Below, in pieces: positions 23,501 through 49,800 of a DNA stretch of 64,000 bases (its first letter is position 1; every line of letters starts with the position of its first letter). The notes below the pieces were generated by a model. That model was not told the DNA's origin and did no database searches. It worked only from the letters and a program-made list of their open reading frames with translations. The position numbers and the translations under genes were made by a program. This DNA is from Lepidostoma basale (Eukaryota > Arthropoda > Insecta > Trichoptera > Lepidostomatidae): contig JAHDVF020001252.1 of the NCBI GenBank assembly GCA_022606425.2, positions 1,054,001 through 1,118,000 on the forward strand. Direction: 5' to 3'.

Positions 23501-24510
23501 TCGTTTCTCACCGAGCTTTCATCAGCCGCATGCTCGCCGTCACCCCTCAACAGAAAGGCTGGGGGCTATACTCGCAGCTCCTGGTAGCCATGTTCAGATT
23601 CGTGGGCCCCTTTCTCCGCAATACAGAACTAGCCAAACCGGTCACTTTGATGTACAAGGGAATACTCAAAGTTCTATTGGTACTCCTACATGACTTCCCA
23701 GAGTTCTTGTGTGACTACCACTATGCTTTCTGCGATGAAATTCCCCCCAACTGTATCCAGATGAGGAATCTCATTCTCTCGGCGTTCCCTCGCAACATGC
23801 GCTTGCCCGACCCCTTCACTCCCAACCTCAAAGTGGATCTTCTCGTTGATATTACCCAACCGCCGCGTGTCATGACAAACTTCGTCGCCTCTATTCAGCC
23901 GTCGAGCTTTAAAAATGATTTGGATGCCTATCTGAAAGCTCGTGCGCCCGTCACCTTCCTTTCCGAGCTACGGAGCATCATGCAGGTGTCCAACGAACCG
24001 GGCAAGAGGTACAACATCCAACTGATGAATGCCGTGGTGGTGTACGTTGGAACCCAGGCTATCGCCTACATCCGCAGCAAGGGGCACAATCCCAACATGA
24101 CCACTATTGCACACTCGGCGCACATGGATATATTCCAAAACCTGGCGGTGGATTTGGACCACGAAGGGAGGTACATCTTTCTGAATGCCATTGCCAACCA
24201 GCTGCGCTACCCCAACAGCCACACGCACTACTTCAGCTGCGCACTGCTGTACCTGTTTGCCGAGGCCAACACGGAGGCCATCCAGGAGCAGATCACGCGC
24301 ATGCTGCTTGAGCGCCTTATCGTGAACCGCCCTCACCCTTGGGGCCTGCTCATAACCTTCATTGAGCTCATCAAGAACACCAACTACAAGTTCTGGGAGC
24401 ACGACTTTGTGCACTGCGCCACGGAGATAGAGAAGCTCTTCGAGTCCGTGGCTCGCTCCTGCATGGTGGACAAAACCACCAGCAAGCAGGAAATGGAGCT
24501 GGCCGAGTGA
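17500..24510 (+). CDS. CNOT1: CCR4-NOT transcription complex subunit 1 (scaffold)
   Basis: Central scaffold of the CCR4-NOT deadenylase, which shortens mRNA poly(A) tails and mediates translational repression. The 2336 aa are near the roughly 2370 aa of vertebrate CNOT1. The start MNLDPLSFSLARINQLV fits the family. Rough layout: N-terminal HEAT region 1-700; a helical TTP-binding-type domain 773-930; a proline/serine linker; the MIF4G domain that docks CAF1 about 1000-1230; the CNOT9-binding domain about 1300-1530; and the C-terminal NOT1 domain that binds CNOT2/CNOT3, about 1790-2320. The entire frame is one exon, unlike the intron-rich neighbours and the many-exon vertebrate gene. The first about 700 nt are visibly GC-rich and encode an Ala/Arg/Leu-rich stretch unlike the rest. 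A hairpin and a uORF precede the start. Poly(A) signals AATAAA lie at 24697 and 24719. No stop or frameshift is seen. Confidence 0.96.
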   Translation: MNLDPLSFSLARINQLVANCTKENSERTSQELSALVSAHGAEADSQAVQRAVSEAARAGGWEGRGAALLQRLLAHPARATALLHALQRHKGARLRLTPTQDAALCLALLRAAEPEAREFAAQRLRRRLPELVQGYLDAEGGGLRDCGPELLQPLLAALARRSLGLAPEAREPLLRRLRRDFPRALVPVILAPLLYPDGAESPLDEMEDAPSAAMEESVAEMVRDMGYAFTSSPEECKASLSNFIGRDLSAAEVTQLAAVVTATMARHHSGLPDSVALWMPGRDKPEPPPARSDSWNVEVFVQTLKDLYPNLVWKDVFLHLDHPKFFIKDRQGLNVLFSILRLGLQNMTYPANLLPVEYIYRHWNNVDGQMSLLTNIIKNPDIFCFGDYPHHPVALDILKSVPESDNKEISNWKSLYLVELLLHLGERGFYTQVQELFTIPIQLCPDVLFLALLQLIPKDPMLRQELISNLIPIFLSNHPNSATILHYAWHNADCATRDGKLSPIKNLIMRAMSEWYLSGENDQSKLSRILDVAQDLKALSLLLNINSFMFVIDLACLASRREYLKLDKWLTDKIREHGESFITAMVKFLQRRCPQVLGGKILDEQLPKASQLPQETIGTMLTCLHICVNSVGPELMEMIMSVSTNCSLLLNKPRQVGGNLQRPHRVPETPFGGQMFTPTVESIIAPNFANMNLNAPGNTAFSLPSSLSSLGPTPCSPSRLVGATGQSSSPFMLPLQPGGGMPNMGMLNRMAGNAPLLNKQQESQIVFPEMLQNVSKDIEDEANGYFQRIYNHPPHPTLSIDEVLDMLKKFQDSPNKREKDVYSCMLRNLFEEYRFFPQYPDKELHITAQLFGGIIERGLVTSYTALGLALKFVLEALRKPSGTKMYFFGIAALDRFKSRLKEYHKYCEHVRTVDHFFEFPPHLIEYVEYGLQSQEPPSKPQGAMFPPPVGGLPPPTPASSLAAYKPPPATSASTHSAGFLPKGSATHSNSRPSIANATNIDTLLVATDRDEKIISPPDSVQDKSAFIFNNLSQLNLQTKCDELRDIITEEYWPWLSQYLVMKRASIELNFHTLYSNFLDVLKIKQVNEMVTKETFRNIKVLLRSDKGIANFSDRSLLKNLGHWLGMLTLGRNRPILQIDIDLKSLILEAYHKGQQELLYVVPFVAKVLESCEKSKVFKPPNPWTMSIMNVLAELHQEPDLKLNLKFEIEVLCKNLNIDVADLKPALYLKDAEKAHKIEYQLSHLGKKDVTPAISQNMSTPTPTAIMGANLVGEDLTGPSLTPTSGVVPGDAGIASVVGLPEPRFNYMDVNLTSNTQFGQNIIVNPHVLLLQSNPQLKNLIKSSIEQSIQEWIHPVVDRSIKYALTTCEQIVRKDFALDHDEQRMRQSAHHMMRNLTAGMAMITCREQLLTTISSNLKSAFLTAMVTTMPHQKDIIDAAASKLASDNMELACAIIQKTAVEKALPELDKRLMKDYEFRKIARQKGQRYFNGEVHSYQTERMPERCRLKIGVIGDSQIAVYEEFARNIPGFVPLKERDATLIIPKAVTHEPLPIAGFNQPVNPNQMGYYGNDELGQLISETEQYLGSMMNAPSLPVLVANTHSLLECLLIVRRNADPINPAYTLLQKAVEGLLEAVVPLPAGASSEHVEAMNRFKELHIRALKLLQDTRTYGMAWTNKHVTRILTESREELRYNMGAVDCLIRSTLVNLPQYDLALVQFMENGNNYLAINFAMQLLQLYLVDERELCVVAEADLSNTIDTLVRIMSIARPPPDGLAALVENLRVNRHVMPTSFIHSGVMQVRVRDHDDPHGLTEKTEYLLQEWVTIYHNPPTNIEPLKTFNQFVQQMNNHGILKTDDLISRFFRIATQLCIHNIYSILEDERQNPPETVNRNKYYHMTDAYVRLVALLIKNSGETGNTAPKINLLCKVLGITAGWLLQDHEERGTSFQQLPYSRILLILFLELNQPEPVLESINYQLLKSFCHTLNLIAPSVAPGFAYAWIDFVSHRAFISRMLAVTPQQKGWGLYSQLLVAMFRFVGPFLRNTELAKPVTLMYKGILKVLLVLLHDFPEFLCDYHYAFCDEIPPNCIQMRNLILSAFPRNMRLPDPFTPNLKVDLLVDITQPPRVMTNFVASIQPSSFKNDLDAYLKARAPVTFLSELRSIMQVSNEPGKRYNIQLMNAVVVYVGTQAIAYIRSKGHNPNMTTIAHSAHMDIFQNLAVDLDHEGRYIFLNAIANQLRYPNSHTHYFSCALLYLFAEANTEAIQEQITRMLLERLIVNRPHPWGLLITFIELIKNTNYKFWEHDFVHCATEIEKLFESVARSCMVDKTTSKQEMELAE

Positions 24511-24696
24511 CACCTGCGTTAGGACCTTACTAAATCCTCGGGTTACTAGATCATTCTGTCCACTCTGACACCGACGCCGGTGTTTTTTCTCTTTAGGATT
24601 AAATGTAAGAATTTTGTCTGGGTTTTTGATCATATATTGCCGATAATGATGTCTCAAAGGAAACACACTGAAAGCGGGGCTAATTTTGTATTTTTT

Positions 24697-24724
24697 AATA
24701 AAAAAAATGGATAAAATCAATAAA
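24697..24724 (+). terminator. CNOT1 polyadenylation signals
   Basis: Two AATAAA hexamers (24697-24702 and 24719-24724) lie about 190-210 nt after the CNOT1 stop. AOAH is transcribed towards this region, and its own poly(A) signal may be the TTTATT (minus AATAAA) near 24894. Confidence 0.5.
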
Positions 24725-25306
24725 ATAGAACTTGTACAAACTTCAGAGTGACGTAGTTTTTGTAAGCTCCCCACCCTGTTCGGTGTGCTTCCTTTCTGGC
24801 GGCTAGTCCCAGGGGACTTAAGTCTTGTAATGTACATACCCCAGTCGCGGTGTTGTTCCAATGCTGTTATTATGTAATACAAAAGAAATTTAAATTTATT
24901 TTCATTAGTAATTTTAGTTTGAAGAAGCTAATCCCCGCCGCCGCGGGGCCCGTGATGTATAGAATATATTTTTAGTCCTGCCAGACTATGTATAAATGAA
25001 TACTTTTTTTTTTAAATACTTATTTTGTTTTAAATGTATAAAGTTGACCTTTATATTGCTTCATTTGTTTTTCTTACTTTCTCTAATAAATTTAATATCA
25101 TGAAAATGTTATTCTTCATTAAACCTTCGGCCAATATAAGGTGAACTTCCCTCGCAGCTGGATGTGGTAGGTGTGATAGGAAATGATGATCAGAATTTTG
25201 AATAACTTTATAATATACATGTATAAATAGTATTGTATAAATCACAATTTAATTTGACAATTTCAATTTCTGTAAATATATTGCACCCATTGCTTGATGT
25301 ATTGCA

Positions 25307-40048
<14,742 letters not shown>

Positions 40049-40811
40049 GTTGTTATTTGAGGATGAACTGATATTGAATGAAAGCATTAAATATCTTCAA
40101 TCATATTTATTTCAATGACGTAATGATTCATATACTTAAAGTGTAAATAATTCGATTATAACTAGTCGCATTGTAAAAAGATTTCGAACGACTCATAACA
40201 CTAAAAAACCACTGACATAATTTATCAGAAAACATATTCAATGCGATTATTTTTTTACAGCTTGATGAGTTCACATAAAAGGTTTTCCGCTCAAACACAA
40301 TTTTCCAAAATATTTTTTAGATAGAGAATTCACTTATCAAACGATTTTAAATAAACGTCAAGTTTTTTTTTTTAATATGATAAAGGTTGTTAAACGACAA
40401 TCGTCATTTGACAGTTCATAGTTCCTGCAGTAAGATCCTACCTATTCGAAATGAATATGTTTACTAACAAAGAAACGTCAAAATTTCTAAACGCTAAGTG
40501 TTGCGTTGCAGTTGTTGCATGAAAATGCGTGTTGTTATGCTATAATAGAGCTACGAGGACGTGAAATAAAATGAACGCAATGAAACTTAGATAATTTAAT
40601 AGTTACGTGATTAAATGAAAACATTCTTTATCTCTGGTGCGCTGATAATTTGCGGTTTTTGTAACCGGTTTGGTGATCCTAGCGTTTGAAGTTCCCAGCT
40701 CGTTTATCAAATGAATCAGCATGCCTTTGTTAATGCTATTTGCACGTGGTTGTAGGTAGTAATTCTTATTATAAATATTCTGACCACAGCATAAACCGAC
40801 CCATTGGAAAA
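40049..40811. promoter_or_regulatory. Shared intergenic promoter of AOAH and DNase II
   Basis: Only 763 bp separate the two start codons, with no recognisable transposon. A bZIP-like site ATGACGTAAT lies at about 40115-40124, and GTTACGTGAT at about 40601-40610 has an E-box-like half. Both are string matches only. A TATA box lies on the DNase II side. Confidence 0.55.
40770..40777 (+). promoter_or_regulatory. TATA box for DNase II
   Basis: TATAAATA lies 35 nt before the DNase II ATG. Transcription would then begin about 10 nt before the start codon, giving a very short 5' UTR. Confidence 0.5.
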
Positions 40812-43800
40812 ATGAAGTCGTTTCTCCTAGTTGCTCTATTGGGAGCATATTGTTTTTCCGCAATAAAACATACCAATGGCTATGACTGTAAAGATGAAAA
40901 CAACAACAGTGTTGAATGGTGAGTTCAGATTGCTTTGTAATTATTATGATAAAAAATATTTTAAAACAAGACATCAATCGTGTATTTTTTATTATTATTT
41001 TGTACGTGTTTAGTGAATCAAATATTCAAAATAATGATAATGCTTGTTATTTATTTATATTCAGCATACACCTTCCAGGTATTACTTGTATAAGCTTCCA
41101 AAAGACAAGTCCAGCTCCAACCCCTTGATCAGTGAGGGGCTCGCATACCTCTATATCACCCCTGCAACTGTTAAGCAGGGGTGGACCCTTTCGCGAGTTT
41201 CCATCAATGACTCCGTCTCCATTCCTGGTCTCACTCTATCTCCTCTCTATGCAGTAAGTTTTATATGTACTTGTTTATTGTTTACAATAATCTCAAAAAT
41301 AAATACATGTTGTGCGGGGAAGAACATGGTAACTATCCTGACAGGATCAATTTGACGACCATAGAATCCAAGTCTTGTAGTCTTAAATACATATTTCTTA
41401 AACAATTTTTTATTTTTTAGATGAACTATTATTATAATTATTTTTTATTAGATTAATTGGTCATAATATATATTTTATGATAGTTTGTTTCAAATATGCA
41501 TCAAATTTATTTGTGCATATTTGAAAAATTATAGAAGCTTTATATTATCTTAAAATAAATTTAAAACAGTTTGAAATATGTGTAGCTGTAACACTTACTT
41601 TCAAAATATAATTCAATATATTTTTTTTAAATATTCTCATTGTGGTTTGAGAATTCATGATTATTTCATTATTGTACGAAACAAAAGACGAGTCATAATT
41701 ATATTTGAAAAAAGATTATTATTACTGGTTTACTTGGAGGTACTTATGTAAATCCTTGAATTCTGAATCATCATTTGGCGTCATAGTATTTTTTTCACTG
41801 AAATGGTATTGTACATTGTTTATAAAAAAAAAAACTATGATTTGAATGTATACATATTGAATGTAACTAACTAAATAACCATCACGCCGTCTCCCCGAAG
41901 GGGTAGGCAGAAAGAATGGACTGCCACACCTTTCTTTCCTGACATATTTCTCTCGCTTCCTCAACATTCATACATCGTGTCATGCACGCGCGTCGATTTC
42001 TCTGACTCCTCACATGGCCGACATTCAATATTTGATTTATTTGATCGTGCCACGTTTTCCTCGGTCTTCCTCTATTTCTGGTTACCATTTACATCATTAA
42101 CATATAATTTTTTTACCATTCTTTCTTCATTCATTCTTTCCATATGTCCAAACCATCTTAATGATCCTTTCATTATTTTGTTCATGACACCATCATTCGC
42201 ACCGCATTCACTTCTTATATTTTCATTCGACACTCTATCATACACAGAGTATCCACACATTCGTCTAAGAGATCTCATTTCTACTGCATTTATTCTACTT
42301 TCATCCTTCTTTTGCCAGTTCCATGCTTCGCTTCCATACATAAGGGTCGGTAGAAGAACACCATTGTGCACTGCCATTCTAGCTTTTTTGGATAGGTTTT
42401 TGTTTGCGATGACAACTTTAAGTGCACCATTCACTTTGTTGCCTGCCCCAACCCTTCTTTCAATATCCCTCTCCACTCTCCCATCTCTTGTAAACATACT
42501 ACCTAAATACACAAACTCAACTACTTGCTCCAAGTTTTCACCATTCACGCTAATGTTGCAGACTGTCGTGGTTTCTTCCTTTTCAAAAATCATTACCTTT
42601 GACTTATTAACATTCATCATCAGATCATTTCGCATGCATACCTCATACATACAATTCACCAGGACTTGTAGTTCATGTTCGTTGTCAGCAAGTAGGACAG
42701 CGTCATCCGCATACAAGAGACAGCTTACTGACACTCCGCTCATTTTGGCACCTACATCCAACCCTTTCATCTCTTTCATACAATTGTCCATATACAGATT
42801 AAATAACCACGGGGACATTACGCAACCTTGTTTGACACCTTTATTGATATCAAACCAGGCTGTAAGATCTCCATTTACTCTGACACTAGCAGTGCTTTCC
42901 GTGTATAGCGACTTAATTGCCGTGATCAGTTTTGTACTTATTCCATATTGAATGTAACCTCGTATAAAACCATCCCGTCTCTCGATTGAAAAATTCTTTC
43001 TTATACAAAACATAGAATTGTTACAAAAAACAGTCTTAGATTCTACAACAAACCATCACCCCGTTTCGCCGGAGGGGTAGCCAGAGAGAATGGACCGCCA
43101 CACTACTCGATCCTGACCCACCTCTAGCTTCCTCGAGTCTTAGATTCTAAAAGTTAAAAAATTATTTATAGCTTTATATTTTACAAAAACTATGTTTACA
43201 AAGATGAAAACCGATCAAAATTATTACATGTTTTAATTATCATTATTAGCAAATACTTTTTGGTGAAATATCTTCATCTTCACTTCAAAAATTCAATACT
43301 TTACTATTTTATTGTTTCTTGAACAATGATGTAAAACTCCATATTAAATATTTAAGAATTGATTAGACCATTATTTCTGCCTACCCCTTCGGCAGAGGGC
43401 ATTATAGTTAGTTAGTTAGTTCAGTTAGGATTGATTAAAACATCCGTTTGCTTTAAGTTTTAATATCTTATTCTAAAAATAACTTATTGTAAGTTGTTTC
43501 CTTTTTGCCAAATTCTCAATTGTTAGAATGAAATAGTACTTGTAAAAGGGCACCCTTGACTAGTAAATTCAAAAATTATCCCTCTCTATCTCAAAAGAGA
43601 GATGGTTTTGTGATTGTTGTCATTTTTTTAACAGTAATAAATTAATTAATTTTAATTGTCACTACTAACTCTGTTATAAATATCACAATCAGTTGATTGT
43701 AAGACCTGACGATGCTAACATCGGTTTGCAAAACAGCTGTTGTGACAAAATATAATCAATTGTGATATTTATAACAGTAACACAAAACATATTCATTAAA

Positions 43801-46800
43801 AACATATTATTAATGAATTTATAACATTTTTTTTTCTTTATTTACAATGAACTTCTACCAACAAATTTCAATTAACAACATTAATACTGTTTTTTCCTTT
43901 ATAAACAATATAAACTCTGATTTCTTCCGATGATGAAGGTGTAAAACCTTCGCTACAAATAAACTCAAAAGTGGAAGAAACAGTGTTTTAATTAATAAAA
44001 AAAGTCATCATGGAATTCCACAGTGTTAACGCTTCAATTTTATCAAAAATTGTATATAATTGTTTATATATCACTAATATAACAATTAAATCAAACACCT
44101 AATCCAATATAATAATACCTAATCAATTGAATGCTGTTTAGTTTCATTATCTACAATATAACCAAGCAAACATAATCCAGTATGATGTGAAAATGTTTTA
44201 ATATTACCGTCCTGTTTATTAATTTAGTTAACTAACATTTTTTTCTTAACGGCCTGTTTGATTTCTGATTTTTAAACACTGTTATCACACTTATAATTCA
44301 AATGTTGTGACTTCTTACTATAATATTTCTTTTTTGTTTTATTAATACAAATGCTCATTATTCATATTATTGTAAATAAACCTTTTAAATAGTTTACGAA
44401 CGCTTGGCTCCTGATACAGGGGACTTGGGTTCGAACCTAGACACAACCAGATTCTTTCTTCATAATAATGAGCTATTTTCTACTCATATTGAAGATTGTA
44501 AAATAAATTATAATATCATTGATTTAAATCTTTAATCAATGATATTAGAATATATATAATTTTTTTTTCAAATAAAATTCAGTAATTGTAATTCATTAAA
44601 CTTTTTTTTTCAAATAATGTGCAGATTTTGCATCATATCAATTCTCTTGTGAAATATAAAAAGGAATGACTGTCACAAACAATGATATGTATTAAAAATA
44701 AGTTTAAAACATTTTTGTATTTTGTTTTTACTCCACTTTATTTGTTTTAACGGAACCAACCGGCTTCGCTCCCCTCGGAGTATTGTCAGGGTTACAGAAA
44801 CTTTCTAATTCATGTTCCCTATTTTAAATTCTAAATAATCCCTCAAAGTTAAACCCCCAATGTAACCCATTAGACTATCAATTCTTCTTCTCAGCGCTAT
44901 CCGTACAACGTCGTCAAGAACTTTAATGAAAGAATTAAAATTAGATTATTAATACGAATGAAAACATCAGTTTTCTAGAAGTTTTATTATTTTTAATGGG
45001 AATGACATGTTTTGCCCTTCTAAGGCATTACCAAATGGTAATGATAATGATAATGATTTATGTTTTTTTATTTGTATTAATTATTTAATATGGAGTTTTA
45101 CATCATTATTCAAGGAATAATAAATAAATTAAAATTAGCTTTAAAACATTCTGAATAGTTCTAACAAACTTCTAAAATATGATTTTGCCAACTGTCAAAA
45201 TGTCCACTTGAACACATTTATTTGACTATCAAATAGAATCTTTCTGTAACTCTGAACAAGATCCAGTGGGAGCGAAATCCGTTGATTTTTTAAGACAAAA
45301 TATAAAAGTGTTTTAAAATTATTTTTAATAATGCTACACCATAAATTAAGTTCTTCATAAGAAAGTACAATAATATGTATTATAATGCAAGTTTGTTTAA
45401 TATTATTGGAATAGCACACATATATTTATATCATCTGATCATTTACCATATGATACAATAGATTTGTTTACATCGTTTCAATATTTTTTCATTTTATTTT
45501 TAGAATCCATTAGATCACATCGCCGTTATATACAACGACCAGCCTATAGATTCAAAAGTCAATAATGCAACCACCAAATCACCCAAGAAGCCCAAGACTT
45601 CCTCTAAAAGAAGAAGTACTCGGTCTAAGAGAGCTGGTCATTTGGAACCTGTTGCACACCCCATTCATTCGGAGGTGTATGGAGAACTAGATGATTATGA
45701 AAGTAGCCTAATAGAAGAGATTTCTTCGCGCATGGGAATGGGAAATCCTCTTGTTCCTGAGCCAAGAAAACGAAGGAAAAAGAAGCCAGGGAAGAAGACA
45801 GGAGATGGACACACCAAGGGAGTTGTTTTGGGAGATGCTCGAGATGGAATATGGCTCGTGCACTCTGTACCCAAGTTCCCTCCTATCCCGGGTAAACACA
45901 CTCATTCTAGATTAATAATATTTTATATTTTATAAAAGAGGTTCCTCTTCTTAGCCATAGGGGAACAGTCCAGTGCACCCTGAAGGATGCAGGCTGGGTT
46001 CCGTCTCAGGGTGTGATTGATCCTTAACCGTTATTAAATGTAAATCCACAACACAAAGTGATGGCGAATATATGTATTTCTTCTTTTTAGACTTTTCACA
46101 AACATGTTTCGGGCCACAGATGCCCTTCCTCAGTGTAGAGATTTTAACCTTTTTACACCAAAGGGCATCTGTGGAACGAAACATGTTTGTAAAGAGTGCA
46201 AGAAGTTTTTTGAAAGTACTCGTACAATGTTTTAAAATAATTATTCAATCATTTTGTACATTTGAAAAAAAAAATCTCACTTCAAATGAATAAAAGCTAA
46301 AATGGCAGTGCACAATGCTGTTCTTGTGCCGACCCTTATGTATGGAAGTGAAGCATGGAACTGACAAAAGAAAGATGAAAGTAGAATAAATGCAGTAGAA
46401 ATGAGATCTCTTAAGACAACTGTGTGGTCAATCTGTATATGATAGAGTGTCAAATGCAAATATAAGAAGTGAATGCGGTGTGAATGAAAGTGTCGTTAAG
46501 ACGGTTTGGACACATGGAAAGAATGAGTGAAGACAGAATGGCGAAGATGGTATATGTAAACGACGTGAACGGAGCTAGAAATAGAGGAAGGCCAAAGAAA
46601 ACTTGGCACGATCAAATCAGTCAAATATTAAATATCGGTCACGTAAGGAGTCTAAGAAATCGACGTGTGTGTATGACACGATGTATGAATGTATAGGAAC
46701 GAGAGATGTATGTCAGGACAGAACAGTGTGGCGGTCCATTCTTTCGGTTAGGTAGTTAGTTAGTTTATGAATAAGTTTGCATTAAATATGAAAGTTTCCG

Positions 46801-49800
46801 CTATGAAATGAATAACTTAACATGAAATACAAAACTTATGTTAAAAAAATTCATTTCCTAGTGCAGACTATTGAAATGAAAGTTCAGATGTACCAAAATA
46901 CAAAACTATTAAAATTGTAGTTTATGTGTATCAAGTTAATACTATCTAATCCAATGTGCATTTATACATAACTGTTATGTATATCATTCTGTCTTTTGTT
47001 GATTGATATATAATATTAATATAGTAAACCTTTTTTTTTATTCTTATTTTTGTATCAGAGAGCGGAGGGAGGAAGAAGGTGGATTATTCTTACCCTGAAA
47101 CAGGTCATAAGTATGGCCAGAGCTTCTTGTGCATGTCCTTAAGAACGATAACCTTGGACCAGATTGGAGAGCAACTCAGATATAATGAACCTAAGATCCT
47201 GTACTCCGAAGTGCCTCCAGCCTGGGAAGCCAGGTTCCCCCGCATCCTGGATGTCATTCGTAACAGGACAGTCAATGCTGCACCGTGGTAAGCGAGATTA
47301 ATTATATTTTTCAATATACATATGTGTGTGAGAAATCTCAAATAACAATAATGAAAGTCATGAAAAATAAATTAATAGTTAAATATGTTGCTCCAATAGT
47401 TTTTTTTTCCTGTACATGGTGATACTAAATAGTCAGGAAAATATATTTTGGTACCATCAACTACAGACAAATATTGTAAGTAATTTTTATTTTGTTTACA
47501 ATGGCTTTCACAGAGAACAAGGTTTTCCCACTTTTCAAAATGAAAGGCTTCTTTTTCTTCTTCTTAGTGTAAACCTTATGGCCTGTTTATTAATAGGAAT
47601 TGACTTCCTGCGAGGTCGACTCCCAGCTGTTGGTCAATCTCTTTGGTAGTCTGCCCCGAGGTCATCTACCTTGGGGTTGGCCATGCAACACAATGAGAGG
47701 AAGTCTGGATGTATCCGTTCTTCTCACGTGTGCATACCAGTATCTTCTTCTTTGCCTCCCCCACCTAACGACATCCTCGACCTCGCATATTTCCCTTATC
47801 CTTGAGTTCCTAATTCTATTGCGTAGTGTCTTCCCAAATATAAAATTACAGTGGCTTTAAAGATACAAAACACCATTGTCTTGTACTAATTTTATTTATC
47901 TATTTAAAGCTCTGTTTTTTTAAATTTATTTAGTACATTTGTATTAAGATATTTTATATACGTACAACACACGCAACAAACATAACCATTTTGTACCAAA
48001 AACTAAAACTTCTTATGCGCAAAGACATTTCTACTATCTTGGACCCAAACTCTATAACATAATTAACAAATCTATAAACGACCCACAAAAAATGACAATG
48101 CACAATTACAAAAAACATGTAACTACGGAGACATTAAAAAAAGGACGGCTTGAATGTAGTTTAATTTTTAAAAATAAGTAAATAGTTTAAATAGTGTTAT
48201 ATAAGACAATATAGTGTTTAAATAGTGTTATATAATATATAAGTCAATTAAATTTAAGTTATACACTTTAGGATATGTGTTGCTTCCCTTAACTGTTCCC
48301 TGAATTTGTAAATTATATTATATATTGAAATTATATAGAGTACTAGGAATGCCTCCCTAGAACGGGTTACCCCAGTTGGGAGGTATTAAAACCATGTACT
48401 TGGTAAATGTTCAATAAATATATTATTGAAATCATAAGTATTCTAGATGTTTTATTGTATTTTATGGGAGTGACATGTTTCATAATTGTTCAAGAAACTA
48501 TCAATATTACAAATTTTCCTAATCAGATTTTTGTTTTTAATTTAGTATATAATTAAAATAAACCAATTGAAAATTTCTTTCAGGTCTCACATCTCCAATT
48601 TTACCACCAAGAGAGGGACAAACTTTGTGTCCTTTGCCAAGAGCGGAAACTATGACAATGATTTGTATGCGGGACTCGTTGCTACCACTCTCAAGTCAGA
48701 CCTCTACGTGGAGTCCTGGATCAATGGAGCTGGAATTCTTGATTCCAACTGCTCCAATAAATACAAGTATACAATATACATTACATACTATAATTCTTCT
48801 TCTTCTTCTTCTTCTTCTTCTCCTTATAGACCTTTGGTCTGTTCCTGAAATCAGGCTGGCCTCTCTTGGGAGGTTGACTCCCAACTATCTCTCCATCTCT
48901 TCGGCGGTCTTCCGGGGGGACGGCAGCCGGCAGGAATCTGATGCGCCACAGCATGTGGGATTCTGGTGGGATCCATCCTCTGCATGTGCGCATTCCAGTA
49001 TCTTCTGCGTTGTCTGCCCCATCTCACGACATCCACCACCTTGCAGATCTCGCGGATGGCCGTGTTCCTCACCCTATCTCGAATAGTCCTTCCTGCTATC
49101 ATCCTCAGCGTCCTCATCTCTGCCACCCGTACTTTAGCCTTTATTCTTGTGGTATCCGCTCTGGTCTCAATGCTATATGTCAGTATAGGCTTTATGCAGG
49201 TTTTATATATTCTGACCTTACTGTCAGTTCTCATATACTTGTTTTTCCATATTATATCCTAGAGACAACCTGATACCGCCGAAGCCTTGTTGACTTGTCC
49301 TATTGTTTCACTGACAAGATCATTTTGACTGAGCAGATCCACTCCCAGATATCTAAACTTTGCAACCTGTTCCAGCATTCTGTCATTTAAGGATAACCTG
49401 CATCCTAAGGGTTCTTTTGAGAATGTCATGGTTTTTGTTTTTTCAACTGAGATCATCATATTGAAGTTGGCGGCCGATGTCTGAAATCTATTTAAAAGTC
49501 TACTATAATTATGTTAAAAAATGCTTCACTTCTAAAATATCTGCACTTTACACCACTTGTGCATTTTATTAACTGGAATAATTCCACCAAACATATCAAA
49601 TATCTCTCTCACTTTCTTTAAATATATGTTGTCCTTATACCCCAGAAGGAAGGAAAATAGTTTATCTAAAGAAACTGGGTTTTAGTTAGTTTCTTTATCA
49701 AAAAATATATATCATTAGAAAGTTTATTCATTCCTTAGTTTTTAAATATTATTTTTGTTTTATAATATGTTAATCCTGTTACATTTTTCCAGATTTACCA

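Noticed and set aside
23968..24882. 304-codon ORF on the minus strand
   Set aside because: Opposite-strand shadow of the conserved CNOT1 C-terminus.
40280..40300. NF-kB/Relish-like site (GGTTTTCCGC) between AOAH and DNase II
   Set aside because: It does not match the consensus closely and single short matches are expected by chance.
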